Notes: a model not told the origin generated them from the letters alone. A DNA stretch of 49,415 nucleotides from Pseudomonas veronii (GCF_001439695.1 NZ_JYLL01000041.1:1-49415); one strand, 5' to 3'; shown: positions 32,099-41,096, counted from the stretch's first letter. Numbers and translations are program-made.

Positions 32099-34120
32099 CT
32101 ACGCATGCGTAAGCCCAGTCAGCGTATCCGCAATCGTCTTGGTCCGTTGCGCGGTCCCCTCGGTGGCGCGGCTTGACGCCTCCAGCGCATCGAGCATTTC
32201 GCGCAAGGCGCCGACGCCGCTGGACTGGTCTTCAATCTGCTGGGCAACACGCTGGATTTCGCCGGACAGCAGGTCGATATCCACACCGATTTCCGCCGCA
32301 TTCTTGCGGGTGATTTCCGCCAGCTTGCGCACCTCATCCGCCACTACCGCAAAACCGCGGCCCAGGTCGCCTGCGCGCGCGGCTTCGATGGCGGCGTTGA
32401 GCGCCAGCAGGTTGGTCTGGCCGGCGATTTGCTGAATCACCTGCACAATCGACTGGATACGCAAACTCGAACCGGCCAGGGTCCGCGCGCCGACTACGGC
32501 ATCGTCCGCCTGGCTGGACAAGCCCTCGACCGTCGCCCCGGCCTTTGCAGACACGCTGTTCTGCTGGTCGATGGTGCCCACCAGTTCGTCCATCGAGGCG
32601 TGCAATTCGCCGGAGTAATGCTTGATCTGCGAGGCGATTTCCGCCTGTTGACGTTCGGCCTGGGCCAGCACTTGGCCGAGGTCTGCCAGGCCCTCGAACA
32701 CCGGCAGGATATTGCTGTCCAGCCCGCGGGTATTCAGGGCGCCGCTGAAGTCATTGTTTTTGAACGCGGCAATCTGCTTGACCACCACATGGTTCAATCC
32801 GGCCAGCTTATTTACCTGGCGGCGTAGGAAGAAGGCTTTGAACTCGCCGTAGTGCGCGATGAAGTTGTCCAGGTATTCGTCGCTGTAGCTGGCGCCCTTG
32901 GCCACTCGAAAGAAGAAAATCGCGGTCAGGGTCTGGTTCAGGTTCAGGCCAAGGATTTCACCGAAGGTCGACAGCCCCGCCAGCGGCACATCGCCAAACG
33001 TCCCGGCCATGCTGCCCAATTCGCTGGGGTTGTTCAGCCTGCGCAAAATGCAGTCATTGAGAATGCCCGCCACCGGCTGGCCGCCCTTGCCGCGCAGGAA
33101 CTGCGCGTAGTCCGTGCGGGTGGCCTCACGCAACGGCGTGCGCCGCACCATCACCAGCTCCTCGCCGGGGGCCACGTCGCAATACAGCTGGACGATCTGC
33201 TGTTCATAGTCGATCCGTGCGATGGAGCGCACGAACAATTCATTGCCCACGCGGATGGCAAACGAGAAATCCGCCAACTTCGCTTCCAGCGCCTGGGGCG
33301 CGCAACTGAACGCGTCACACAGCGCCTGCACCATGCTCTTGATATTGCCCGCGCTGTCGATCACCTGGTCAATCGTGCGGTCTTCTTCGGAGGCGGTCAG
33401 CACGCTGAAGGTCAAGTCAGCCGGTTTGAAATTCTGGCTTTTAAATACGCCAAAACGCACATTCGCGGCGGTTTTCAGGAACACGATCTGTGCGTGGTTC
33501 TGATAACTGCGCTGGCCGTCATGGATCAGGGTTTTCTGGAAATCCAACTTACCCCCGGCCGAACCGCCGACAAACAGGCAGGGGAAGCGCCCCGACTCAT
33601 ACAGCGCCTCCATGAAAAACGACTCCGACGCGGACAGCCCATCGAACACCACATAGGCCAGGGTGTCGCGATGGTCGATCGGCGTGTGTGCCTGTACCCG
33701 CTTGATATTGCTCGTCAGCTTGGCAATCCGCTCCTTCATCCCCATGCGCTTGCCGCCGCTGCGGATGTCCTCACACTCCAGCGGCACCATCACCACCTCG
33801 GCCGAAGCGATCAGGCTGTCGTCGAACAACTGCAGGACAATCCGGTCCCAGCGCTCGCCGGTGGTGCAATACAGCGAATTCGCCGCGTTGCACAACTCGC
33901 CAGCGGTGGTACACAGGCTGATGCTGGTGTGGGGAAAGCGACGCTTGAGCTTGGCGGCAATCTGGTCGATGTCCAGGTGCGGAGAGATGAAACCGGTGAT
34001 CAGCACGGGCGTGATGCGCAGGTTGGCCAATGAGGATTCCAGTTCATTGGCGGTGCAGGTGAGGGTGGCGGTGCCTTGTCGATCGGCCCGGGCTTTTTTT
34101 AGAAGGTTGAGTGGGTTCAT
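32099..34120 (-). CDS. Soluble chemoreceptor with FIST sensor domains
   Basis: A 673-aa protein, started at MNPLNLLKKARADRQ; the frame is open for 40 more codons. The first part (about 20-390) has FIST_N and FIST_C features: ITGFISPHLDIDQIAAKLKR, FVGGSAGGKLDFQKT and PLAGLSTFGEI. FIST domains sense small molecules such as amino acids. Then come a linker helix and a methyl-accepting signalling tip, IAGQTNLLALNAAIEAARAG and the following GFAVVADEVRKLAE. No membrane helix or signal peptide is seen, so it should act in the cytoplasm. The signalling part is short (about 200 residues). Confidence 0.88.
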   Translation of the reverse strand: MNPLNLLKKARADRQGTATLTCTANELESSLANLRITPVLITGFISPHLDIDQIAAKLKRRFPHTSISLCTTAGELCNAANSLYCTTGERWDRIVLQLFDDSLIASAEVVMVPLECEDIRSGGKRMGMKERIAKLTSNIKRVQAHTPIDHRDTLAYVVFDGLSASESFFMEALYESGRFPCLFVGGSAGGKLDFQKTLIHDGQRSYQNHAQIVFLKTAANVRFGVFKSQNFKPADLTFSVLTASEEDRTIDQVIDSAGNIKSMVQALCDAFSCAPQALEAKLADFSFAIRVGNELFVRSIARIDYEQQIVQLYCDVAPGEELVMVRRTPLREATRTDYAQFLRGKGGQPVAGILNDCILRRLNNPSELGSMAGTFGDVPLAGLSTFGEILGLNLNQTLTAIFFFRVAKGASYSDEYLDNFIAHYGEFKAFFLRRQVNKLAGLNHVVVKQIAAFKNNDFSGALNTRGLDSNILPVFEGLADLGQVLAQAERQQAEIASQIKHYSGELHASMDELVGTIDQQNSVSAKAGATVEGLSSQADDAVVGARTLAGSSLRIQSIVQVIQQIAGQTNLLALNAAIEAARAGDLGRGFAVVADEVRKLAEITRKNAAEIGVDIDLLSGEIQRVAQQIEDQSSGVGALREMLDALEASSRATEGTAQRTKTIADTLTGLTHA

Positions 34121-34290
34121 GGCGGCGGGCTCGATCCAGTGAGGGGCGCATGCGTTGGGCTTGCGGTTAATCAAGTTATCGGCCGATATGGCGGGGGCTG
34201 GAGCCGTAACAGAGGGGGTGCGACAAAGTGAACAGGACAATTTATTGCCGCCATTTAACTGGCGAATAAGTGTGCCCCCTTTATCGCGGA

Positions 34291-34428
34291 TCAGTGTAGG
34301 CGTTGACTGACAACTTCACCGGTCTTGACACCTTCCAGCCAGATTTCCCATTGATTGAGGCCAATATACTTTGCGCGCGCAATTGTCTTTTGGTCGCGGG
34401 CGCCATTGAACTCAAGGTCGGCAAACAT
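34291..34428 (-). CDS. Short 45-aa hypothetical protein
   Basis: A small frame read on the minus strand right after the VOC gene: MFADLEFNGARDQKTIARAK, then YIGLNQWEIWLEG and VKTGEVVSQRLH. Its composition looks protein-like (amphipathic start, WEIW strand, basic C-terminus) rather than random. The same frame is open upstream to the VOC stop region, 34 bases away. No strong ribosome site is seen. Function unknown. Confidence 0.5.
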   Translation of the reverse strand: MFADLEFNGARDQKTIARAKYIGLNQWEIWLEGVKTGEVVSQRLH

Positions 34429-34461
34429 AAAGTGTCGAAGCCGCTGGTATTCCAACTGGAT

Positions 34462-34818
34462 CTACGGTTGCGCGGTCCACACGGCCAGTTCATAGCCGTC
34501 GGGATCAATGAAGTGGAACCTGCTTCCACCGGGGAACGCAAAGGTTTCGCGGGAGATCACCGCGCCCAGAGCCTTGAGCCGCTGTTGCGCGTCTGCGAGA
34601 TTATCCGAATACAAGATGATTAAAGGGCCGCCCGGTCGAACCGGCTCCCCGGTGGTGAAACCACCGGTCAGCCGGCCATCGCTGAACTCGGTATAGGTCG
34701 GGCCGTAGTCGACGAACGTCCAGCCGAAGGCGTTGCCGTAGAAGGCTTTGCTGCGGGCAATGTCGCTGACATTGAACTCGATATTGTCGATCTGTCGATC
34801 TTGACCACGAACGCTCAT
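34462..34818 (-). CDS. VOC-superfamily protein (glyoxalase/bleomycin-resistance fold)
   Basis: A 118-aa single vicinal-oxygen-chelate unit made of two beta-alpha-beta-beta-beta modules: IDNIEFNVSDIARSKAFYGN at the start and FHFIDPDGYELAVWT at the end. It is preceded by a near-perfect ribosome site (AAGGAGGCAACC). Proteins of this size often work as metal-dependent lyases or binding proteins. The Glu in DGYELAVW could be a metal ligand, and the first His is replaced by Glu (IEFNV). The substrate cannot be told. Confidence 0.88.
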   Translation of the reverse strand: MSVRGQDRQIDNIEFNVSDIARSKAFYGNAFGWTFVDYGPTYTEFSDGRLTGGFTTGEPVRPGGPLIILYSDNLADAQQRLKALGAVISRETFAFPGGSRFHFIDPDGYELAVWTAQP

Positions 34819-34893
34819 GGTTGCCTCCTTGGCGAATGTCCAAAGCGGCGATTGTAACGGTTCGAGCGTTGAAATGTCGCTGGGAACAAGGCG

Positions 34894-36144
34894 CTAAGCC
34901 TTGCCATACGCCATGTACTCGTTCTGCAACACGATGTGATCCGCCACGTACTTCGCATCATGCCAAACCCCATAGATAAACGACGACGCCCGGTTCACCA
35001 GGTTTGGCAGGCCCAGGAAATAGATCCCGCTCTGCGCCGAAATCCCGCGTTTGTGGAACGGTTCGCCGTTCTCGTCGAACGCATCCACCTTCAACCAACT
35101 GAAGTCGAACTTGAAGCCGGTGGCCCATAGGATCGTGGTCACGCCGGCTTCGGCCAGGTCCAGGCTGAGGGTCGGGTTCAGCAGGCATTGCGGGTCGGGC
35201 AGCAGTTCCCAGGCTTGCGGTTCTTCGGGGAACGGCAAGCCGTTTGCCTCGATGTACGCATCGGCGTCGCGCAGTACGTCGAAGTACGCCCGATCGCCCT
35301 GCGCCACGTTGGCGGCCAGGCCGGGGGCGAAGGTCATGACGCCAGCGTTCCACTGTTCGGTGACGCCCACCAGGTTGATCCCTTGATGCGCGAGGCGGCG
35401 GAAGTCGACGGTCTTGCCGCCTTCGTAGCCGCTGACGGCAAAGGCCACGTGTTTTTTCTTCGGCTGGATTTTGACTTCGTCCCACAGGCCCAGGGCGCCG
35501 AGCCACCAGCAGTAGTCGCGGCCGCGGTAGGCGCGGGGAGGGCGGTAGTGTTCGCCGACCGAGAGGTACACGGTTTTGCCGGCCTTTTGCAGTTCTTCGG
35601 CGATTTGCGCGCCGGAGGCCCCGGCGCCGACCACCAGCACGGCGCCTTCGGGCAGTTGGCCGGGGTTCTTGTAGGCGCAGGAATGCAACTGATGCAGCGG
35701 CGCGGTGGCGGGGACGATGTCCGGGATCGAGGGGCGTTGGAACGGGCCGGTGGCGGCCACCACGTTAGCGGCCTCGATCACGCCCGCCGAGGTGGTCACC
35801 TTGAAGCCGGGGCGCCCGACATGGCGCTCCACTTGCTGCACTTCGACGCCGGTACGCACCGGGGCGTTGAGCATTTCGACATAGGCTTGGAAGTAGTCGG
35901 CCATGCGCTCCTTGGGCGGGAAGGCTTCGGGGGAGATGCCGTCGAATTTCAGGCCGGGGAAGCGGTCGTGCCAGGCCGGGCCGTTGGCGACCAGCGAGTC
36001 CCAGCGCTCCGAACGCCAGCGCTCGGCGATGCGGCTGCGCTCCAGCACGATATGCGGCACGCCCATCAGGGACAGGTGTTCGCTCATGGCGACGCCGGCC
36101 TGGCCAGCGCCGACTACCAGGGTGTTGATGGTTTCTACTGACAT
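34894..36144 (-). CDS. Flavin-containing monooxygenase (CzcO/YhiM-type FAD/NAD(P)H enzyme)
   Basis: A 416-aa soluble flavoenzyme. The FAD Rossmann motif is VVGAGQAGVAMSEHL at about 9-23, and the second NADPH-binding motif is VVGAGASGAQIAEEL at about 170-184. A central loop reads WHDRFPGLKFDGI, and the late ILWATGFKFD is the ATG/FATGY-like motif of FMO and Baeyer-Villiger enzymes. It would insert one oxygen into a nitrogen, sulfur or carbonyl centre. It is the last gene of the arm with AroQ-like and Rid proteins, 88 bases after the AroQ-like gene. It probably shares their LysR control. Confidence 0.88.
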   Translation of the reverse strand: MSVETINTLVVGAGQAGVAMSEHLSLMGVPHIVLERSRIAERWRSERWDSLVANGPAWHDRFPGLKFDGISPEAFPPKERMADYFQAYVEMLNAPVRTGVEVQQVERHVGRPGFKVTTSAGVIEAANVVAATGPFQRPSIPDIVPATAPLHQLHSCAYKNPGQLPEGAVLVVGAGASGAQIAEELQKAGKTVYLSVGEHYRPPRAYRGRDYCWWLGALGLWDEVKIQPKKKHVAFAVSGYEGGKTVDFRRLAHQGINLVGVTEQWNAGVMTFAPGLAANVAQGDRAYFDVLRDADAYIEANGLPFPEEPQAWELLPDPQCLLNPTLSLDLAEAGVTTILWATGFKFDFSWLKVDAFDENGEPFHKRGISAQSGIYFLGLPNLVNRASSFIYGVWHDAKYVADHIVLQNEYMAYGKA

Positions 36145-36232
36145 AGGAAGGGCCTGAATAGTAAGAAGTCTGTCTGAAAAGAACGGGCGCGGTCGCGGTG
36201 GACCGCCAATGTGGACGCGTGGGTGATACCGT

Positions 36233-36682
36233 TCACTGCGGCGGCTCTGCGAGCAGTTCGGCCACCGCCGTGAGTGCCAGTTGGTAACCCAGCGCGCCCA
36301 ACCCGGCGACCACGCCGGTGGCGGCTTTGGACACGTAGGAGTGATGCCGGAAGCTTTCGCGCTTCCAGATATTGCTCATGTGCGCTTCGATGATCGGGCC
36401 GTCGAACGCCAGCAGTGCATCGAGGATCGGCACCGAGCTGTAGCTCAGCCCGGCGGCGTTGATCACGATGGCGTCGGCGTTCAGGCGGGCCTCTTGAATC
36501 CAGTCCACCAGCACGCCTTCATGGTTGCTCTGGCGAAAGTCCAGGGTCAGGCCCAACTCCGCGGCGTGGCCCTGGCAACGCGCTTCGATGCTGGTGAAGC
36601 TGGCACTGCCGTAGGTGCCGTCCTTGCCCAGCCCATAGAGGTTGGCGTTGGGGCCATTGAGGAAGTACACGGTGTGGGGCAT
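36233..36682 (-). CDS. AroQ-like (type II dehydroquinase fold) enzyme with altered active-site lid
   Basis: A 149-aa protein clearly of the type II 3-dehydroquinate dehydratase family: it starts VYFLNGPNANLYG and carries a catalytic Tyr (TYGS, Y24). The Asn in VINAAG and Glu-His in IEAHMSN are kept, followed by FRHHSYVS. However, the lid arginines of the usual RREPxxYG read LGKDGTYG here. The His of THTS is Tyr (SYSS), and the Arg of VALRDA is Leu. Loss of these substrate-carboxylate contacts argues against ordinary dehydroquinase activity. It sits between a flavin monooxygenase and a Rid gene, behind GGAGA, so a different dehydration or ring-opening reaction is likely. Confidence 0.85.
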   Translation of the reverse strand: MPHTVYFLNGPNANLYGLGKDGTYGSASFTSIEARCQGHAAELGLTLDFRQSNHEGVLVDWIQEARLNADAIVINAAGLSYSSVPILDALLAFDGPIIEAHMSNIWKRESFRHHSYVSKAATGVVAGLGALGYQLALTAVAELLAEPPQ

Positions 36683-36736
36683 GAGGTTCTCCGGCTTATT
36701 CGGCGAGGTGCAGCACGAGGTGGGCGTCGGCCGCCT

Positions 36737-37159
36737 TCATACGCTCCAGTCGTCCGGCACCACGGCGATCACATCGATCTCCATCAACCACTCCGGTTGA
36801 CCGAGGCCGGAAATCACCAGCCCGGTGGAAATCGGGAACACGCCCTTGAGCCATTTGCCGACCTCCTGGTACACCGGCTCGCGGTAGCGCGGGTCGATCA
36901 GATAGGTGGTGGTCTTGACGATATGGGACAGGTCGGAACCCGCCTCCTCAAGCAGTTGCTTGACGTTTTTCATGGCCTGTTCGGCCTGGGCACGCGGGTC
37001 GCCGAGGCCGACCAGGTTGCCGTCGAAATCGGTGCCGATCTGGCCGCGCACATAGATGGTGTTGCCGGCGCGCACGGCCTGGCACAGGTCGTTGTCCAAC
37101 GCCTGGTTGGGATAGGTCTGTTTGGTATTGAACATGCGGATACGGGTATGAGTGGGCAT
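36737..37159 (-). CDS. Rid-family (YjgF/YER057c/UK114) protein lacking the catalytic Arg
   Basis: A 140-aa trimer-type protein, started at MPTHTRIRMF; an in-frame start ten codons upstream is possible. Rid features are seen: VRAGNTIYVRGQIGTD, a middle part AEQAMKNVKQLLEEAGSDL, and TTYLIDPRYREPV. At the position of the RidA catalytic Arg (PARS..VEV) it reads PISTGLVISG, so the imine/enamine deaminase residue is absent. Such members belong to Rid subfamilies of unclear role. It is first gene of the minus-strand arm with the AroQ-like and FMO genes. Confidence 0.88.
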   Translation of the reverse strand: MPTHTRIRMFNTKQTYPNQALDNDLCQAVRAGNTIYVRGQIGTDFDGNLVGLGDPRAQAEQAMKNVKQLLEEAGSDLSHIVKTTTYLIDPRYREPVYQEVGKWLKGVFPISTGLVISGLGQPEWLMEIDVIAVVPDDWSV

Positions 37160-37355
37160 GGCGAGCGACTCGTCGGCAGCGGGATGCAATCAGCTTCACA
37201 TCGCCGGTCGCCGGACGAAACCAGCATTTGTGCGGGGTAGTGCTTAGGAAAAACCGAAGCCCGTGCAGGTCATCGCCCTGCGCAGGGCCCGCGCCTATCC
37301 CGGCATGAACCCTGCAACGCGCTGGGCATACAGTCATTACCGAGGTACAGGCCTG

Positions 37356-38330
37356 ATGCTCAGTCGTATCACTCAGCGCCAACTGGAATATTTCGTCGCG
37401 TCGGGCGAGGCCGGCAGCATCAGTGCCGCGGCTGAACGCATCCATGTTTCGTCGCCGTCGATCTCGGCGGCGATCACTCACATGGAGGCCGAGCTGGGCA
37501 TCCAGCTGTTTATCCGGCATCACGCCCAAGGCATTTCGCTGACGGCCGTGGGGCGCCTGGTGATGCAAGAAGCCAAACAGATCCTGGAGCAGGTGAGCAA
37601 CCTCTACACCATCGCCTCGGAGTCGTTGAACACCGTGCGCGGGCCGCTGCGCGTGGGTTGCCTGGAGTCGCTGGCGCCGATGATCACCCCCGAGCTGGTG
37701 TTTGGTTTCGGTCGTGCGTTTCCCGGCGTGCGCCTGACCCAGGCCGAAGGCAACCACGAGGAACTGCTGGAAAAACTGCGCAGCGGCGAGCTGGACATCG
37801 CCCTGACCTACGACCTGGTGACCAGCCCCGACATCGATTTCCAACCCCTGGCGCACCTGCCGCCGTATGTGATGGTCGGCGAGTACCACCCGCTGGCGAG
37901 TCTGTCGGCGGTCAGCATGCAGGACCTGGAGGCGTACCCGGTGGTGCTGCTCGACACGCCCTGGAGCCGCGACTATTTCCTCAGCCTGTTTATGCAGGCA
38001 GGCACCACGCCGAACATCATCATGCGCTCCACCAACCTCGAAACGGTGCGCGCCATGGTCGGCAACGGGATCGGTTATTCCTTCGCGAATGCGCGGCCCA
38101 AATCGAACCTGTCCCAGGACGGCAAACGCGTGATCCGCCTGCGCCTGGCGGGCGCGCACCGGCCGATGAAGCTGGGCTACGCCACGGCGAGCAACACCCA
38201 GCTGTCGCGTGTGGTGTCGGCGTTTGCCGAGCGCTGCCGCATGTTTGTGTCCGACCAGTACATCCCCGGCATGGCCCCGCCGAGCTTTTTTGACCCGCAT
38301 GCGGTGCGCTCGCTCAGCAGTGTGAGCTGA
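37356..38330 (+). CDS. LysR-type transcriptional regulator
   Basis: A 324-aa regulator, started at MLSRITQRQLEYFVASGEAG behind a GAGG site; a longer frame to 37263 exists. The N-terminal winged helix (SISAAAERIHVSSPSISAAI) is followed by a linker helix and two alpha/beta ligand subdomains (VGCLESLAPMITPELVFGF...). It lies between the two divergent arms of the catabolic locus and is the probable activator of both. The 196-base gap on the Rid side should hold its sites, though I see no clear T-N11-A box. Confidence 0.92.
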   Translation: MLSRITQRQLEYFVASGEAGSISAAAERIHVSSPSISAAITHMEAELGIQLFIRHHAQGISLTAVGRLVMQEAKQILEQVSNLYTIASESLNTVRGPLRVGCLESLAPMITPELVFGFGRAFPGVRLTQAEGNHEELLEKLRSGELDIALTYDLVTSPDIDFQPLAHLPPYVMVGEYHPLASLSAVSMQDLEAYPVVLLDTPWSRDYFLSLFMQAGTTPNIIMRSTNLETVRAMVGNGIGYSFANARPKSNLSQDGKRVIRLRLAGAHRPMKLGYATASNTQLSRVVSAFAERCRMFVSDQYIPGMAPPSFFDPHAVRSLSSVS

Positions 38331-38407
38331 ATTTGCACCAAAAGGTGGCGTGTTCGGCGCGGTGAGTTCAGGCGCGCACCCTTTCGGTCAGGGCCTACAG
38401 CCTATCC

Positions 38408-38500
38408 AATGTGGGAGGGGGCTTGCCCCCGATTGCAGTGGGTCAGCTTGCTGATGTGTTGCTGATGCGCCGCTATCGGGGGCAAGCCCCCTCCCACATT
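38408..38500. repeat. REPIN (inverted pair of REP sequences)
   Basis: AATGTGGGAGGGGGCTTGCC continuing to CCCGAT (38408-38432) and its exact inverted copy (38475-38500) enclose a 42-base spacer. This is the standard Pseudomonas REP doublet. It lies in the 322-base gap between the LysR and ABC transporter genes. The rest of the gap shows no gene and presumably holds the promoter of the plus-strand operon. Confidence 0.9.
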
Positions 38501-38652
38501 GATTTTTGGTGGTTTCGAGGGTGGCGGCGGGCTGCGTAGGTTCTGCCTACCCAGTGGACCGGGTTTTACGAATTGACCCCAAGGGCCCGTCCCCACGACT
38601 CTGAATTCATTGACGCAGATCAACTTCTTTTTTGGGGCAGGGCAGCGCGACG

Positions 38653-40170
38653 ATGACATTCGACTGGAATTATATGTTGGGGCTGCTGGGTGACGCCGAG
38701 TTCTGGCGCGCAACGTGGACGGTGATCAAGCTCAGCACCCTGACCTGGGTCTTGAGTATCGGTCTGGGCTTTCTGCTGGCGCTGGCCAAGCAATCCAGAC
38801 ATGGGCTGCTCAGCGTTCCTGCGCGTGGCTATATCTGGCTGTTCCGCAGCCTGCCGTTGTTGGTGCTGTTGATCTTTATCTACAACCTGCCGCAAGCGCT
38901 GCCCGGCACGTCGGCGATTCTGGCCGACCCGTTCTGGTCCGGCCTGTTGGCCCTGGTGATCTGCGAAACGGCGTATGTGGCCGAGATCCATCGCGGCGGT
39001 CTGCTCTCGATCCCCAAAGGCCAGGGCGAGGCAGCGCGGGCGTTGGGCTTGAAGTTTTTCGGCACCCAATGGCGCGTGGTGATCCCCCAGGCGGTGCGGG
39101 TGGCGCTGCCGTCTCTGGCCAACGAATACATCTCCATCGTCAAGCTCACCTCGCTGGTGTCGGTGATCTCGCTGACGGAAATCCTGATGGTCGGCCAGCG
39201 CCTGTATTCGCAGAACTTCCTGGTGATCGAAACCATGGCGGCGGTGGCGTTTTTCTACGTGTTTATCGTCACCGTGTTCGACTTCCTGCTCAAACGCCTG
39301 GAGCGCTTTCTCGACGTCAACCAACGCAATGTGTCGCGGGTTCCCGATGCGGCGGTGCTGGCGCTGGCCACGCAACAACGGGTTGCGCTGCAACGTCCGG
39401 CAACCACCGGGGCCCCGGCGCTGCAAGCCACGCGGCTGCACAAGGCCTACAACGACATCGAGGTGCTGGGCTCGGTCAACCTGCAGGTCCAGCCCGGTGA
39501 GGTGGTGTCGGTGATCGGGCCGTCGGGGTCGGGCAAAACCACCTTGATTCGCCTGCTCAACGGCCTGGAGCAACTGGACAACGGCGAGATCAGGATCAAC
39601 GGCCAGCCGTTCATCCACCTGAACAAAACCGGCGCGCAGAAACCGCAGTACGTCGAACACGCCGAGCATCGCCTGAACATCGGCATGGTGTTCCAGAGCT
39701 TCAATCTGTTCCCGCACTTGAGCGTGCTCGACAACCTGCTGATGGCGCCGAAATACCACGGCCTGGGGCGTACCGACGCGCTCAAGCAACAGGCCTACGC
39801 GCTGCTGCACAAGGTTGGCATGCTCGACCATGCCTGGAAGTACCCGCACCAACTCTCCGGCGGCCAGCAGCAACGCGTGGCCATCGCCCGCGCGTTGATG
39901 ATGCGCCCGCAGATCATGCTGTTCGACGAGCCCACCTCGGCGCTCGACCCGGAGAAAGTCAACGAAGTGCTGCAAGTCATCGAAGCCTTGGCCGAGGAGG
40001 GCATCACCATGGTGATCGTCACCCACGAGATGAATTTCGCGTTCAAGGTCTCCGATCGGATCGTGTTCATGGAGAAGGGGCGTGTGGTCTGCGACGACAC
40101 GCCTGCGGTATTGCGCAGCGGCCAGAACCCACGCGTGGAGGCGTTCCTCAAGGACGTCTCGCTGGCGTGA
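38653..40170 (+). CDS. Amino-acid ABC transporter: permease fused to ATPase
   Basis: A 505-aa fusion. Residues 1-230 are a polar-amino-acid-type permease with about five helices and the EAA loop (EIHRGGLLSIPKGQGEAARA). Residues 255-505 are an ATPase: Walker A GPSGSGKT at 289-296, Q-loop MVFQSFNLFPHL, signature LSGGQQQRVAIARAL, Walker B IMLFDEPTSALDP. ATG 38653 is chosen over the in-frame start at 38632. Homodimers of the fusion would give a complete importer with the binding protein two genes downstream. It is the first gene of the six-gene plus-strand operon. Confidence 0.92.
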   Translation: MTFDWNYMLGLLGDAEFWRATWTVIKLSTLTWVLSIGLGFLLALAKQSRHGLLSVPARGYIWLFRSLPLLVLLIFIYNLPQALPGTSAILADPFWSGLLALVICETAYVAEIHRGGLLSIPKGQGEAARALGLKFFGTQWRVVIPQAVRVALPSLANEYISIVKLTSLVSVISLTEILMVGQRLYSQNFLVIETMAAVAFFYVFIVTVFDFLLKRLERFLDVNQRNVSRVPDAAVLALATQQRVALQRPATTGAPALQATRLHKAYNDIEVLGSVNLQVQPGEVVSVIGPSGSGKTTLIRLLNGLEQLDNGEIRINGQPFIHLNKTGAQKPQYVEHAEHRLNIGMVFQSFNLFPHLSVLDNLLMAPKYHGLGRTDALKQQAYALLHKVGMLDHAWKYPHQLSGGQQQRVAIARALMMRPQIMLFDEPTSALDPEKVNEVLQVIEALAEEGITMVIVTHEMNFAFKVSDRIVFMEKGRVVCDDTPAVLRSGQNPRVEAFLKDVSLA

Positions 40171-40195
40171 CCCTCTAACGTTCAGGAAAAACAAA

Positions 40196-41068
40196 ATGAT
40201 CGAGCAACATCAAATCGAGCAGTTCCAGCGCGACGGCTACCTGGTGGTGGAAGGCGTGTTGTCGATGGACGAAGTGGCCGCGTTGCAGCACGACTTCGAC
40301 CAATGGGTAGAAGAAAGTCGCCGCCATGACCAGGGCTGGGGCACCACCGTGGATGGCCGCGCACGCTTCGATCTGGAGGGCGACCATCGCGCCGATCACC
40401 CGTCGCTGCGGCGGGTCAGTTCGCCCACCGAGATTTCCCCAGTGTATGAGCGCGTGGCGTTGCATTCACGCATGGCGGCGATTTCCGCGCAGTTGATTGG
40501 CGCCAGTGGCACGCGCTTTCACCACAGCAAGATCAACTCGAAGCTGCCCCGCACCGCGACCCAGGTGAAGTGGCACCAGGACTTTTTATTCACGCCCCAC
40601 AGCAACGACGACATCATCACCGCCTTGCTGATGGTCAGCGAAGTGACCCCGCAAAACGGCCCGCTGAATGTGATCCCCGGCAGCCATAAAGGCCCGCTGT
40701 GGTCGCACTGGCAGAACCAGCGTTTCACCGGCGCGGTGGACGATGCCGTGGTCGCGCAACACTGTCGGCAACCGGTCGCCTGCTACGGCCCGGCCGGTTC
40801 CGTGTGCTTCATGCACACCCGGCTTTTGCATGCCTCCAGCCCTAACGAGACCGAACTGCCGCGCACCCTGTTCATCAGCGTCTACGCCGCTGAAGACGCG
40901 CTGCCATTCGGCGAAAACCCTCTGCCCAGCGCACATGCCGGCCTGCTGGTGGCCGGTGAAGAAAGTGGCTTGATACGTTCCACGGACAACCAACTGCGCT
41001 TGCCGCAGAAACCCCGTGGCGCGTCTTTCTTCGTGCAACAGGCCGGACAAGACTCTGCCACTGCCTAA
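40196..41068 (+). CDS. PhyH-type Fe(II)/2-oxoglutarate dioxygenase
   Basis: A 290-aa enzyme of the phytanoyl-CoA dioxygenase family. The start MIEQHQIEQFQRDGYLVVEG is typical of the family. The iron triad is visible: His and Asp in KWHQDFLF and distal His in TRLLHASSPNET. The Arg in LPRTLFISVY probably binds 2-oxoglutarate. Bacterial relatives hydroxylate ectoine, amino acids and small amides. It starts 25 bases after the transporter gene behind AGGAAAA. It probably hydroxylates the imported compound or an intermediate. Confidence 0.88.
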   Translation: MIEQHQIEQFQRDGYLVVEGVLSMDEVAALQHDFDQWVEESRRHDQGWGTTVDGRARFDLEGDHRADHPSLRRVSSPTEISPVYERVALHSRMAAISAQLIGASGTRFHHSKINSKLPRTATQVKWHQDFLFTPHSNDDIITALLMVSEVTPQNGPLNVIPGSHKGPLWSHWQNQRFTGAVDDAVVAQHCRQPVACYGPAGSVCFMHTRLLHASSPNETELPRTLFISVYAAEDALPFGENPLPSAHAGLLVAGEESGLIRSTDNQLRLPQKPRGASFFVQQAGQDSATA

Positions 41069-41096
41069 CCTCCCAACCCCCTTGCAGGTATTGACC

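Noticed and set aside
38620..40194. 524-aa open frame antisense to the ABC fusion
   Set aside because: Antisense shadow rich in His, Gln and Arg; the plus-strand motifs are decisive.
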